Assembly (NCBI GenBank): GCA_019426215.1
Contig: CM033408.1
Span: forward strand, 11,411,077-11,475,076
Reading direction: 5' to 3'
Source of the DNA: Buddleja alternifolia
Lineage: Eukaryota; Streptophyta; Magnoliopsida; Lamiales; Scrophulariaceae
DNA length: 64,000 nt
The translations under genes and the position numbers were made by a program. Shown piece after piece: positions 11,650 to 22,358 of this stretch. Positions within the stretch are counted from its first letter, which is position 1. Each line of letters begins with the position of its first letter. The notes beneath the pieces are model-generated. The model was not told the origin of the DNA. It saw only the letters and a list, made by a program, of their open reading frames with translations, and did no database searches.

Positions 11650-12584
11650 CGACCCAATTTTCAATTAAAGATATGGGAGAAGCATCCTACGTTCTTGGTA
11701 TGAAGATACACCGGGAAAGGGAAAGTAGGTTTCTAGGGCTCTCCCAATCTAAGTATATAGAATTTTTTTTGAATAGATTCAAAATGGATGACTTTAAGAG
11801 AGGATTTGTTCCAACAAGACATGGAATTTCTCTTTCCAAGTTTATATCCCCTAGGACACCCAAGGAAAGAGAAAGTATGTCAATCGTTCCCTATGCTTCA
11901 GCAATAGGAAGCATTATGTATGCTATGCTATATACTAGGCAGGATTTGGCTTATGCACTCAGTGTAATAAGCCGGTTCCAGTCAAACACTGGGGAGGACC
12001 ACTGGACTGCCGTGAAGGCAATCCTAAAGTACTTAAAGCATACTCAAGATCTCTTTCTATTATACGGGAGAGAAAAATTGGAATTAGAGTGCTATTAAGA
12101 CTGTAGTTTTTAGTCGGAAGTAGGCGATCTTAAATCGATATCGGGATACGTGTTTATACTCAATGGAGGAGCTGTAAGTTGGAAGAGCTCCAAGAAGGAG
12201 ACAACGGCTGACTCAACCACTGAAGCTGAGTATATAGCTGCTGCTGAAGCAGCGAAGAAAGTTGTTTGGATGAGGAACTTTGTCCATAAGTTGGAGGTAG
12301 TTTCATCCATTACTAATCTGGTACTTCTGTACTACGATAATAATGGAGCAATAGCTCTGTCAAAGCCTAGGTCTCACCAAAGATCCAAGCACATCCTTAG
12401 GAAATATCATCTCATCAGGAAGATAGTGGATAGAGGCGACGTTTGAGTAGAACGAGTCAACTTGGTAGAAAACGTAGTAAACCCCTTCACCAAAGCTTTG
12501 AGTCAAAGTGTATTTGAAAAAAAATCTGGAGATGATGGGACTAAAGAACAATGGCAATTGGCTCTAGGGCAAGTGGGAGATTGA
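11650..12584 (+). pseudogene. Ty1/copia pol, 3' part (broken)
   Basis: This continues the copia polyprotein after the Athila insertion. The reverse transcriptase C-terminus reads MGEASYVLGMKI, SQSKYIEFFL and YASAIGSIMYAM. It is followed by the RNase H domain with [13 protein letters not shown] and [11 protein letters not shown]. In-frame stops at about 12096, 12111 and 12444 break it. The frame ends LGQVGD just before the LTR, at the usual end of a copia polyprotein. AAGTGGGAGA at 12571-12580 is the likely polypurine tract. Confidence 0.93.
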
Positions 12585-12587
12585 CAG

Positions 12588-14581
12588 TGTTAGGTGCTCG
12601 GCAAGCCATTTATTTTGGACTCTGCCATCTTAAATGTAAAACACTATAACAATCTTATTTTAAATATATTGAATCTTTCTTTGCGATATGATTCTTTATT
12701 GTTATTACTGATATTAGTATAGATAAAGATCCCATTGATTATATATGGTTAGGGAGTGGTCGAGATACCTATGGAATGCTTTCAAAGACCGTAATCCTAA
12801 ATAAAATTCCAAGTCATAGACGCTGTGAGATGTGGGATATCACTGACCTTGCCAAGACTTGTTCATACATATAACTCTCCCAAGAGTTTAACGTGTTCCA
12901 TTGTCGATGGCTAGTATAGCTAATACATGTGAAAATTCAAACTTTGGATGAGTATGGGAACGGCCCCGCTAAGGACTCCTAGTTGGTACTATCGAACATG
13001 GAGTCCTTGGGTTTCTTAGTGTGAGATTAGTCCTTAGACCTGAGATGTTATTGGAAAGGGTATTACCACTATACTTTCAAATGCACGTGCAACTCCAGGA
13101 GAGTCATACAGCGTGTATATTCTGTATAGTCCGATAATATAGTGGAATAAGTGGCAGTCGTCGAGGGATTCATTCAGGGTCACGAGTACCCGGTATTTCC
13201 TATGTTGTTGCGAGAATCTAAATGATCAATGAACGCCTTTGATCAAAGCATTTGTCTTCTAAAAGGGATTGGTGGTCTCGGCTTGGAAGACTGGATCATT
13301 AGATGTCACAACACAATCATAGTCTTTGAGGTTATTAGGGTTCGACCGCTGCCATACCCTAGACCATGGACGGGAAACTGATGAAGGGATTCTACTCACA
13401 TAACAATCGTAACTCGAATAGGTTTGCTTTTCATCGTTGACATCTAGTAAGTTGTGGCGACGTTGCTAGACATCGATCCACGACCAATCGGTGCCTTGGG
13501 TTAATTTGGTGAAATTACCAATGAGGGTCACACATATAACTTAGTGTAGTACCTATTGGCTAGTTAATTCTTGTGAATTAATGAAGAGATTAATTAAATA
13601 GATTTAATTAATCAAGAATAAATGAATTTAATATGTGTTATTAATTAATGGTCCTATAATTTAATGTTGGAATATTAAATTGGGAAGGACTAATTAATTA
13701 ATAAAAGAATGAGAAATAAAAAAAAAATATATATATATATATGCGTGCGTGCGTGTGTATATATGTGTGTGATACATTGGTGGAAAGATTTATCTTGTCC
13801 ATCAAGTTTATATATATATATATATATATTAATATCTTATAAATATATTTGGTAAGATCTTTTAGTTGGTTAAGATAACTAATTGAAAGGAAAGATCTTA
13901 TAATATATATATGTAAGGATATTGGATAGATATGGAAATATCTAATTAGTTGGAAGTCCAATTAATTGAGGAAAAAGAATAAAAGAAAGGAAAATAGGAT
14001 ATATATATATATATAGATATAAATGTATACACGCACGCCCCTATTTTTTAGGGGAAGTGGCGTGTGTATATGTGTGTTTCCACTTATGTGGAGTCTATAT
14101 ATATATGTATATTCCACCCTTTTTAAATAATAAATGATTAATTGAAAAATCACACAAGTCCTCTTCTATTATTCTCTCCTCTTTTTCTTTCACAAGAATT
14201 CTTCCAACTCATGTGTTGAGTACGAAGAACACTAAATAAATTCCTACCCCTTTCTCCTCAAAAGCTAAAATTCGATATTCTCTTAGCTAGCACTGGTGGA
14301 GATAATCGAGGGTACGAGCTAGGGTGTGGATAAATTCAGAGGTGCAACATTTGGGGCGCTAGGGTAACTCCAATTCGGAGAGGTGTAGCGGGGAGTAGCT
14401 TAAAAAGACATTGCTGCTTTAAGTTCTTCGAGAGGTAAACACGAGAAAACTTTCTTTTAGGATAGTTTTGAATCCGATGGTGTCATGTCTGCCTAGCCCT
14501 AATTTGGGGATGTCGCTTTTAATTTTTTAAATCTGTATTTTTCGCTGCACCGGCATCCCCGGGGTTGTACAGATCCCAACA
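12588..14581 (+). repeat. Copia 3' LTR
   Basis: The sequence begins TGTTAGG three bases after the polyprotein stop and ends CCCAACA, giving a 1994-bp LTR. The 5' partner would lie left of the window, so no repeat comparison or target duplication can be made; the right boundary rests on the CCAACA end. It is AT-rich from 13560 to 14130 with several TATA-like runs, then a C- and T-rich leader. No gene is seen in it. Confidence 0.75.
13727..13771. repeat. AT/GT microsatellite
   Basis: A run of (AT)n is followed by GCGTGCGTGCGTGTGT and then mixed ATAT and GTGT units. Shorter (TA)n runs occur near 13809-13828 and 13999-14014, all inside the copia LTR. Confidence 0.9.
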
Positions 14582-15168
14582 CTTAGAAAGAAAGAAAGTC
14601 TATTATGCGGTTCTATTCCGGCAGTAGAAGGAGTAATGTTAGCACCATCTGGAAGAAGATTTTTTGCAGCTGCAGGTTGGTCAACTGTAACTACAACAAG
14701 CTGATCAACTGCAGGTAGAGCAACTGGACCTGCAGAAGGAGGATTCTTTGCCAGGACTAGAGGACCTACGACTTGTGTCACAAGCAGTACCAGGAATGCA
14801 CGTTGGCTGGAAAGAAATTTCTCCCAAAATGTTATCTATCTAGACCTAATTGTGGATAGTTGAAAGGGATTGTGGACGAAGCTGTCACAGCTACATTACG
14901 ATCTAAAAATGTAGGTATGCAGGAACAAAAAAGAAGTAACGATCTAGTGTTCCCACCACCAAAGAAGATGCGCCTAAGGCTGGAAATATGGATATGAGGG
15001 GTAATTCCGACATTACCCCTGAAGAAAATGTAGATATTAGGAGTAATTACGATATCACCCCTAAAGGAAATGTTGAAAAAAGGGCCGCAAGGCCGGAATA
15101 CCTGGAGCAAGAAAGGAGAAAAGAGGAGAATGGGTCATGGAGAATCCTAAGTCACATAAGTCGAATTC

Positions 15169-15208
15169 GAGAGTGAGAGCGGGAGCGGGAGCGCGAGAGC
15201 GAGAGCGG
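15169..15208. repeat. GAGCGG/GAGAGC simple repeat
   Basis: Imperfect six-base units (GAGAGC, GGGAGC) repeat several times, and a short second patch lies at 15227-15239. Confidence 0.8.
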
Positions 15209-15377
15209 CAATTTTGAAAATTTTATGAGAGCGGGAGCGTCTATTAAAAATATATATTAATCAATATGTAAATAAATATTAATCTATATTTATTTAGATC
15301 ATGTAGTTTATGTGGTAAATTTGTAGCTCAATAGTAGCCCACTTTCAAGCGATAATTAACTTAAGGATATGGCTCAC

Positions 15378-15455
15378 CCCACAATCCAAGTTAATAGATA
15401 TTAGGAGAAGGCCCAGCCCACAATCCAAGTTAATAGATATTAGGAGGAGGCCCAG
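15378..15455. repeat. 39-bp tandem duplication
   Basis: Two adjacent copies starting CCCACAATCCAAG lie at 15378 and 15417. They differ by one base near the end (GGAGAAGG against GGAGGAGG). Confidence 0.9.
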
Positions 15456-15676
15456 CAAAGCAAAGAAAAGTGAGCGAAGGAGAAGGCCAATATCAAATTA
15501 AAAACTGAAAACCCTATTTTCATATTTTGTGAATTAGCGTTTATCCGCCGCTACCACGGTACCACCTCTCCTCCTATTCCTCTTCTTTCTCTAATCATCT
15601 TAGTTGATTTTCCATTGTTCCATTTGATTTCAATAATTTTTTCTTCTTTCTTTCTACTATTTCTTTTCAACTACAC

Positions 15677-17113
15677 TGTTAGGAAATTTCATGTTAGATG
15701 TTTTGATGATGACAATATAGGATTTTATGTTAGACCCCAAAAAGAATGTAAGTTTATGTTTTCATAGAACTATTGTATAAGCGTTTGAATGTTTGTTATT
15801 TTATTAGGCTTATAATTTTTATCTTTGTAGATTTTAGACTAAGAATTAGATACCGAGTCGCTAATAGAATTCTAGGTGAGTCTATTAGAGATGAAGTTGA
15901 AGATCAGCGTTTGAAGTCAAGTGAAGATGAAGATTTGTTCTCAGCGTCTGTCAAATGCTAAAGGACTGTTTCATGGATGTTGAATCAAGCACTCAAATGA
16001 CTCAAGCGATCAAGGATCAAATTCACCTGAAATAAATTCTCAAGTCATTGAGGATTAAATGCAATCATCAACGAAAATTTATTTCCAACGGGAAATAAAT
16101 TCAAAAGCATTAAATGTGATAAGATATTATGACTTGTGGACAAGCCACCTTTTGACTAAACTGTCAGATTTCAGAGTTCAAAACCTACTCCTGTCCAATT
16201 GGAACCAGCAGAATTTTAGGAATGTCAGAAAGAAACTGTTTAATGCGCTGCATGAGTTACATGCGCTCCAACAAACCCTGTAAATAGTACCCTTCAGCAA
16301 ACCCTAAAAATACACGTACACGCACAAGAAAAAGGTCACAACTTTACTGAAATTACTTGAGAGAAAAGCTTACAAATTCCATAGCCAAAATTCTTCAAGC
16401 TTTTCAGAATACATTCCAAAGACAGTCATAGATATCTCAAACCTCTTCAGAGAAGAACCCTAAATTCCTATTGAGATATCCCAAGTTGTTTGAACTTTCC
16501 AACATCAAACAAACCCCTGACAAAACCCTCAACATCTTTCATCTGAGTGAGAAAGTTTGTTGATTCTACAAGCAGTATTTCTGTGTAAGAGAAGCTTGTT
16601 GAAGAAGGTCTTCATTGGAGCTGAAGTCTGTGTGATCAAGGAGTTCAAAGATCGTCTTCCCTTTCATCTATTTTGTAGAAGTCTCTGTGTGACTCTTCGA
16701 TAATCAATGTAGTGAATTTCTCCGAGTGCAAAGGAGAAGAAGGACGTAGCAGGGATTACATAACCTAATGAACCTTACAAATTCTTGTGTTATTTACTGT
16801 TTTTATTGCTTTACTTTACATTTGCATATTATATCTTGAAAAAGCATTCAAAACAGTTAAACAACTAATTCAATTTCAAGAGAACACTAAGCTAAAATCA
16901 TTTTCGTTGTGCTAACCCTTATTAAGCGATTGAAACATTACCCTACTTTGGTAATTGTTGAAATCACTAAGTCTAAGGTATCTATTTCTTAAGCGCCCAA
17001 CCTAGCGCTAAGTTTTTCAAGTGTTCAAATTCTTCAAAGTAATACAAATTTTTTTAAAGTCGAAAAAGACTTCAGGGTCTATTCAACCCCCCCCCCCTTC
17101 TAGACCCTCTCGT
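15677..17113 (+). repeat. SIRE-like 5' LTR, 3' end truncated
   Basis: It runs from TGTTAGGAAATTTC to CCCTCTCGT, where homology to the other LTR copies stops. The expected end (GTATGCCACTTGGGACCAACA in the copy ending at 57860) is absent. Its promoter-equivalent reads CTGTAAATA at about 16279 instead of CTATAAATA. Confidence 0.88.
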
Positions 17114-17118
17114 TTCCA

Positions 17119-17812
17119 ATTGAGAGGTCTTCTCAGCGGTGCCGCGTATGGATTAAAACCCATACCTTCTAAAAATTCAACATCAATGCCCAGAAGCCTG
17201 TGCCTGCCCTGGTAGTATCATGGCTTTCGCTTCTTAGTGAGCATCTTCTTTATACTCACTATTTCTTCAAACATGGAGCGCCAATTTTTGTTGTCTGTCT
17301 TAGAAATTGGCTCCGTCAAGGCTTTTTCTTTGGCTTTAGATAATTGATACTTTTCTTTCTCATTCTTCCCCCTTCTTGGCATCATCAAGGGAGGTTTAAT
17401 GGACAGCATATCACAGTTGATCACTACCCTTTCAGAAGAGTTCAATCGCAACTTAGCCCAGAACGCTTCAGCTGATACCGAGGGACACAACTCTTCCAAT
17501 TCGGTTGCTCGGAGTGTTGCGGAATAAGTCGCTCTACTTGTTGAAGAAGTTCAGCTATTGCAAAGAGATATCGCTGACCTCAAGACCTCCCTTGATGATG
17601 CCAAGAAGGGGGAAGATGAGAAAGAAAAGCATCAGACAACAAAAACTGGGGCTCCATGTTTGAAGAAATAGTGAGTCTAAAGAAGATGCTCTCTAAGAAG
17701 GTAAAGCCAAGATACTACCAAGGCAGGCACAGGCTTCTAGACATTGATGTTGAATTCTTAGAAAGTATGGGTTTTAATCCATGCGCGGCACCGCTGAGAA
17801 GACCTCTCAATT
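17119..17812. repeat. Large inverted repeat inside the SIRE-like derivative
   Basis: The left arm starts AATTGAGAGGTCTTCTC at 17119, and its reverse complement ends the right arm at 17812. Homology continues inward to about 17400 and 17590. The right arm lacks a stretch of about 50 bp that the left arm keeps. The arms differ by scattered substitutions. The centre near 17480-17500 is not repeated. Confidence 0.9.
17218..17499 (-). pseudogene. SIRE 3' coding segment, inverted arm
   Basis: The minus strand is open for 93 codons, rich in charged residues (for example NWRSMFEEIVSIKKML near its end). The same peptide is encoded on the plus strand at 17642-17690. Downstream on the minus strand (17119-17215) the matching text (YYQGRHRLLG, NPYAAPLRRPLN) continues after the stop. 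It is a displaced copy of a retrotransposon coding segment with no recognised domain. Confidence 0.6.
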
Positions 17813-18048
17813 AGAAACCTTCCAACGACCGAATGTAAGACATTTACCATGATCTTATCAGAACGCTCGGGATCCCTGCAAGGGATTGGGTGGAAAAGTT
17901 ACTTGAATTGAGTCGAAACGCCAAGAGTTAAAGCAAGGACTATGATGAAGTCTATCACACAACAATGATAGACATCAATCGAGTTCTTCTAGATCTAGAG
18001 AATGAAATCTATCAAGAAGAGGCTAAAAAGAAGCGACAAAGAAAATGA
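17640..18048 (+). pseudogene. SIRE 3' coding segment, forward arm
   Basis: The plus-strand text reads SMFEEIVSLKKML, YYQGRHRLLDIDVEF, PCAAPLRRPLN and then ARDWVEKLLELSRNAK, INRVLLDLENEIYQEEAKK. It is interrupted by stops at about 17812, 17839 and 17931 and a shift near 17640. It ends at TGA 18046-18048 about 250 bp before the polypurine tract. The position and charged, probably helical C-terminus fit a 3' ORF of a SIRE-type element. I know no function for it. Confidence 0.6.
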
Positions 18049-18316
18049 TTCTCTATTTCATTTTATCTTTTATTTCTTTGTGTATGATGTCGCTATTTAT
18101 TTTTTTGGCATAAATCATGTACGCTTACTTATCATATGAATGAATGAATGAATGATTTATCGCGGAAACATCTTGTTGAGGCTAATCTAACATTAGCTAA
18201 CATAACTAACATTCTAAACGCTAACTTATATTTATTTTGGGCTTTTCTTTGAACTCTTAAAATCTATAAAAGAGCTATAAGAGTTAAGGTCTTGACATCA
18301 TCAAAAAGGGGGAAAT

Positions 18317-19811
18317 TGTTAGGCAATTTCATGTTAGATGTTTTGATGATGACAAGATAGGATTTTATGTTAGAACCCAAAAAGAATGTAAGTTTATGTT
18401 TTCATAGAACTATTGTATAAGCGTTTGAATGTTTGTTATTTTATTAGGCTTGTAATTTTTATCTTTGTAGATTTTAGACTAAGAATTAGATACCGAGTCG
18501 CTAATAGAATTCTAGGTGAGTCTATTAGAGATGAAGTTGAAGATCAGCGTCTGAAGTCAAGTGAAGATGAAGATTTGTTCTTAGCGTCTATCAAACGCGA
18601 AAGGACTATTTCAGGGTTGTTGAATCAAGTGCTCAAATGACTCAAGCGATCAAGGATCAGATTCACCTGAAATAAATTCTCAAGTCATTGAGGACTTAAA
18701 TGCAATCATCAGTGGACATTTATTTTCAACGGAAAATAAATTCAAAAGCATTAAATGCCTGATAAGTGCATTAAATGTGATACGCTATTATGACTTGTGG
18801 ACAAGCCACCTTTTGACTAGACTATCAGATTTCGGAGTTCAAAACCTGCTCCTGTCCAATCGGAACCAACATAATTTCAGGAATGTCAGAAAGGGACTGC
18901 TTAACGCGCTGCGTGAGTTACACGCGTTCACATGTGTTCAACGGACAATCCCAAGAAACCCTATAAATAGTACCCTTCAGCAAACCCTAAAAATACACGT
19001 ACATGCACAAGAAAAAGGTCAAAACTTTGCTGAAATTACTTGAGAGAAAAGCTTACAAATTCCATAGCCAAAATATTTCAAGCTTTTCAGAATACATTCC
19101 AAAGGCAGTCATAGATATCTCAAACCTCTTCAGAGAAGAACCCTAAATTCGTATTGAGGTATCCCAAGTTGTTTGAACTTTCCAACATCAAACAAAACCG
19201 TGACAAAACCCTCAACATCTTTCATCTGAGTGAGAAAGTTTGTTGATTCTACAAGCAGTATTTCTGTGTGAGAGAAGCTTATTGAAAAAGATCTTCATTG
19301 GAGCTGAAGTCTGTGTGCTCAAGGAGTTCAAAGATCGTCTTCCCTTTCATCTATTTTGTAGAAGTCTCTGTGTGACTCTTCGATAATCAATCTAGTGAAT
19401 TCCTCTGAGTGCAAAGGAGAAGAAGGACATAGCTAGGATTACATCACCCAGTGAACCTTACAAATTCTTGTGTTATTTACTGTTTTTATTGCTTTACTTT
19501 ACATTTTCATATTATATCTTGAAAAAACATTCAAAACATTTTATGCGACTAATTCAAGTTCAAGAGAACACTAAGCTCAAATCATTTCAGCTGTGCTAAC
19601 CCTAATTAAGCATTGAAACATTACCCTACATTGCTAATTGTTGAAATCACTAAGTCTAAGTTATCTATTTCTTAAGCGCCCAACCTACCGCTAAGCTTTT
19701 CAAGTGTTCAAATTCTTCAAAGTAATACGAAATTTTTTTAAGTTGAAAAAGACTTCAAGATCTATTCAACCCCCCCCTCTAGCCCCTTTCGTATGCCACT
19801 TGGGACCATCA
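18317..19811 (+). repeat. SIRE-like 3' LTR
   Basis: It begins TGTTAGGCAATTTC directly after the polypurine tract and ends GGGACCATCA, followed by the target duplication TACAC. Relative to the left copy it has an extra stretch near 18756-18776 and another near 18926-18957. Confidence 0.9.
18961..18970 (+). promoter_or_regulatory. Candidate TATA box of the SIRE-like LTR
   Basis: CTATAAATAG follows AAACC and precedes a C- and A-rich leader, the arrangement of a plant LTR core promoter. The equivalent site in the left LTR is altered. Confidence 0.6.
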
Positions 19812-21596
19812 TACACTTCTCCCTACGGGCCATTACTTCTACTTGGTCGTCCGCTGCCACGTCTGACAGTCTACGCCGCCACATCTGACCACTTCGTCAC
19901 CATCACTGTACTGCCGATCATGTAAGGAAATAAAGCCTCGACTTAAGAATCTAATCCGTCTGCCCTGAAGTCGCTAGAGTGCGACTTGAGCAGTCTGACG
20001 CCGCCCACTTGGATCTCAAAAAGGTTGGGACCTAAGCTTCGTACACGCTCTCATCACCTGGCATACTGACCTTCGATACATCAATGAGAAGGAAGAGGTA
20101 AGGCTAACAATTAGGATATCTCTTTAGGGAGACCTCAGTTGGAGCTCTGGAAGAATGAAGAAAAAGATGGTAGGAAGAAAGATCCAAATAGATCGAGGGA
20201 TTTCTTTCACAAAGTTCACAATGAAGGAATGAAGTCTCAGCCCAACTCCAAAGCTGGCATATAAAGAAGACCTAAAGTCCATTCAACAATGCAGGTGTAT
20301 AGCTGGTGTTCCAACCAAGCTACTTCGTTAGGTTTTCTTACCTAGGAAGACAAGCACAAGCGAAAAATTCTCAACTTGCAGATAGATACTACAAGTGTGT
20401 GCAACCACATGTGTTTATTCAATTTTGAAATAATGCTTAAAAGCTCAAGCTGACAAAGCTTCGACAACGTGCTTGGGCTAAAGCTTACGAAAGAAGACCA
20501 ACACCCAGCTAAGGTGATCTAGCCCAGCTCTGACGATTCAGCCCAGCTAGGCTATACAGATGGTTCAGCCTAACCAGAGCAGTTGAAAAGATTTAGGTCA
20601 GCTCGTGTAGAGCGGGCCTATTAGCAATGTAGGATTGGAAGATCTAAGACGAGGAGATCAAGACCAGAATTACTAGACCAAGTGGATCTAATCCCTATAG
20701 ATTTCCACTCTACCTCCGAAATCTTATCTGGACCGGTTGACATCAGATAAAGACTCACTGCAAAGCTAGAAAACCAGCAAAAAAATCACTATATTTATAA
20801 AAGAAAGAAGTCAAAGCAAAAGGATACTACTAAAATATACATTTTTGGGCCTTGTTCAAAGACAACTCAATAGCCTCTTAAGTAGGCGTTGATTCTAAGT
20901 GGTGTGATCTAAAAAAGTTATCCATACTTTTCATAAACTCTTGCTGCATAGCTAGATCCATGATTCTCGGCTCAAACATTCGAGGAGTACCTTGGGCTCG
21001 AAAGCAAGTTTGCATTGCTAGAGATTGAAAAGACTCTTGAGGAGAAACATCTAAAGAAGCCTCTAGAGTAGTTGATCCTTTTCTCTAGCTCGTGCTAGAT
21101 CACAACCTGGACGAGTTGATGTTGCATAACTTGAGCAAGATGGAGAAGTAGCTAGAGGCTACGCCACTTATGGTTGCAAACCTGCAAAAGGACCAACAAA
21201 AGAAAAGAAGAAAAAAAATCACCAAAGCAAGTGGTGTCGCCACCAAAGCAATTGGCGTACCACCGCCATAACTAAAGGGACAAATCTTGTTCGCCATGGC
21301 TAAAATTTCTGGAAGAGCCAAATATATAGGCACGCTTGAAGAATGAGGTTTGGTTTTGAAACACTTAATACTAGTACAAAAGAAGAAGTGAAGTGCAAAA
21401 GGCCAATCAAGATTAGGGTTTTCTTGAACCCATCTGGAGGACGGGGCCGTCTTAGCTCTATAGCTCAGGTAATTCCGCGGCTAAGGCAGCTCTGCAATTT
21501 GGTCAGCTTGCCCACATCATTTGTTTCTTTATAACTCTCACAAATTGACAAGTTCAACTGCAAAGTTTTTTTTTTGGAAGGGGGGAGGACTATTTA
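19812..21596. other. Degenerate sequence, possibly retrotransposon interior
   Basis: No gene is recognised. The text is less AT-rich than its neighbours and has no long frame with known motifs; the minus-strand frame at 21100-21333 is hydrophobic but unlike any protein I know. It ends with a purine tract (GGAAGGGGGGAGGAC, 21576-21590) just before a candidate LTR. It may therefore be the decayed 3' interior of a gypsy-type element. That reading is an inference. Confidence 0.4.
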
Positions 21597-22132
21597 TGTA
21601 GGTGAAAATTGAACATTGCCAAGTTGGGTAGTCCAATACTTTATGGGCCTATGCCCAATGGTTATGGACTAGGATCCTTCTAGAAGATATCATATTCAGA
21701 CCTGCTTAGCTGGAAGATTAGCCTGTTTGGACCTACACAGAAAGAGTAAGCTATTTACGGCAAGTATGGAGACAAGATCTTATCAATCACAAGACTTTCC
21801 GTATAAAGACCTGGCAGAGATCAAGCCCCGTATATTTACCATTTATACCTAATTAGATATACCCAAAAATAGAGAGATCTTGATTTATTCTTATTACCTT
21901 ATATATTTTAGGCATAATTGACTTGCCCTATTTTACCTATCCATCAAAACTTGTATAAATATCTATTATGAGGATGACTAAAACAATCTACAACTTGACA
22001 CCCGTGAACGTAGGTCTTATTTGGATTGAATCGCGTAAAGCTCGTGTTCATATATTTACATTCTTATACTTTATATTATATTATTATACTTTATATCGCA
22101 TTATTCTCATTAATGTGAATCGAACGCACATC
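21597..22132 (+). repeat. Candidate LTR fragment, gypsy type
   Basis: A purine tract at 21576-21590 is followed by TGTAGGTGAAAATTG. A TATA-like run (TGTATAAATATC) lies near 21953, and a possible CA end (CGCACATCA) at 22132. This order fits U3, promoter and R/U5 of a short LTR. No second copy is in the window, so the call is weak. Confidence 0.4.
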
Positions 22133-22358
22133 ACTTGCTCTCTCCTATCAAGTGAGTAGAGCTCCCTTGTGTGGATTTTCAATGGATGCGCATTGACTTC
22201 CAGGAACGCTGGTTCCTTCCTTTTGTCCCTCTTTCTTCCTTTTATCTATCTTATCTTTACTCTTTACCCTTCTACCTTTTCATCCGTATCCTCTCATCCT
22301 ATCTCTCTTGTATCTTTTTCTCTGTCCTTTTCCCCTTCCTCCAAAGCATTTATTCCTC

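Larger units (their letters stand above)
14582..15676. other. Unassigned sequence between two retrotransposons
   Basis: I recognise no gene here. There are no long open frames with familiar motifs. Small repeats are visible: two related copies of about 42 bp at 15000-15078, a GAGCGG-rich run at 15169-15208, and a 39-bp tandem duplication at 15378-15455. Near 15500-15600 the text looks like a plant promoter or leader (AAAACCCTA, then a CT-rich run), so a gene start may have been cut by the SIRE-like insertion at 15677; this is a guess. Confidence 0.5.
15677..19811 (+). mobile_element. SIRE-like copia deletion derivative
   Basis: Two related long repeats at 15677 and 18317 both begin TGTTAGG and share their sequence along their length with the SIRE-type LTR at 56342-57860. 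The element is flanked by a perfect 5-bp duplication TACAC (15672-15676 and 19812-19816), so these are its true ends. The interior is only about 1.2 kb. The primer site, gag and pol are missing, and the left LTR lacks its last 20 or so bases. What remains is an inverted duplication of a 3' coding segment and a polypurine tract (AAAAAGGGGGAAAT, 18303-18316). The LTRs differ at many sites and by indels, so the copy is older than the Athila element. SIRE identity is inferred from the third copy, which has a tRNA-Met primer site and a SIRE-type gag start. Confidence 0.88.

Noticed and set aside
14527..14781. Minus-strand frame with repeated VDQ and PAVDQL text
   Set aside because: It crosses the LTR boundary, has no family resemblance, and arises from a local CAGCTG-rich repeat.
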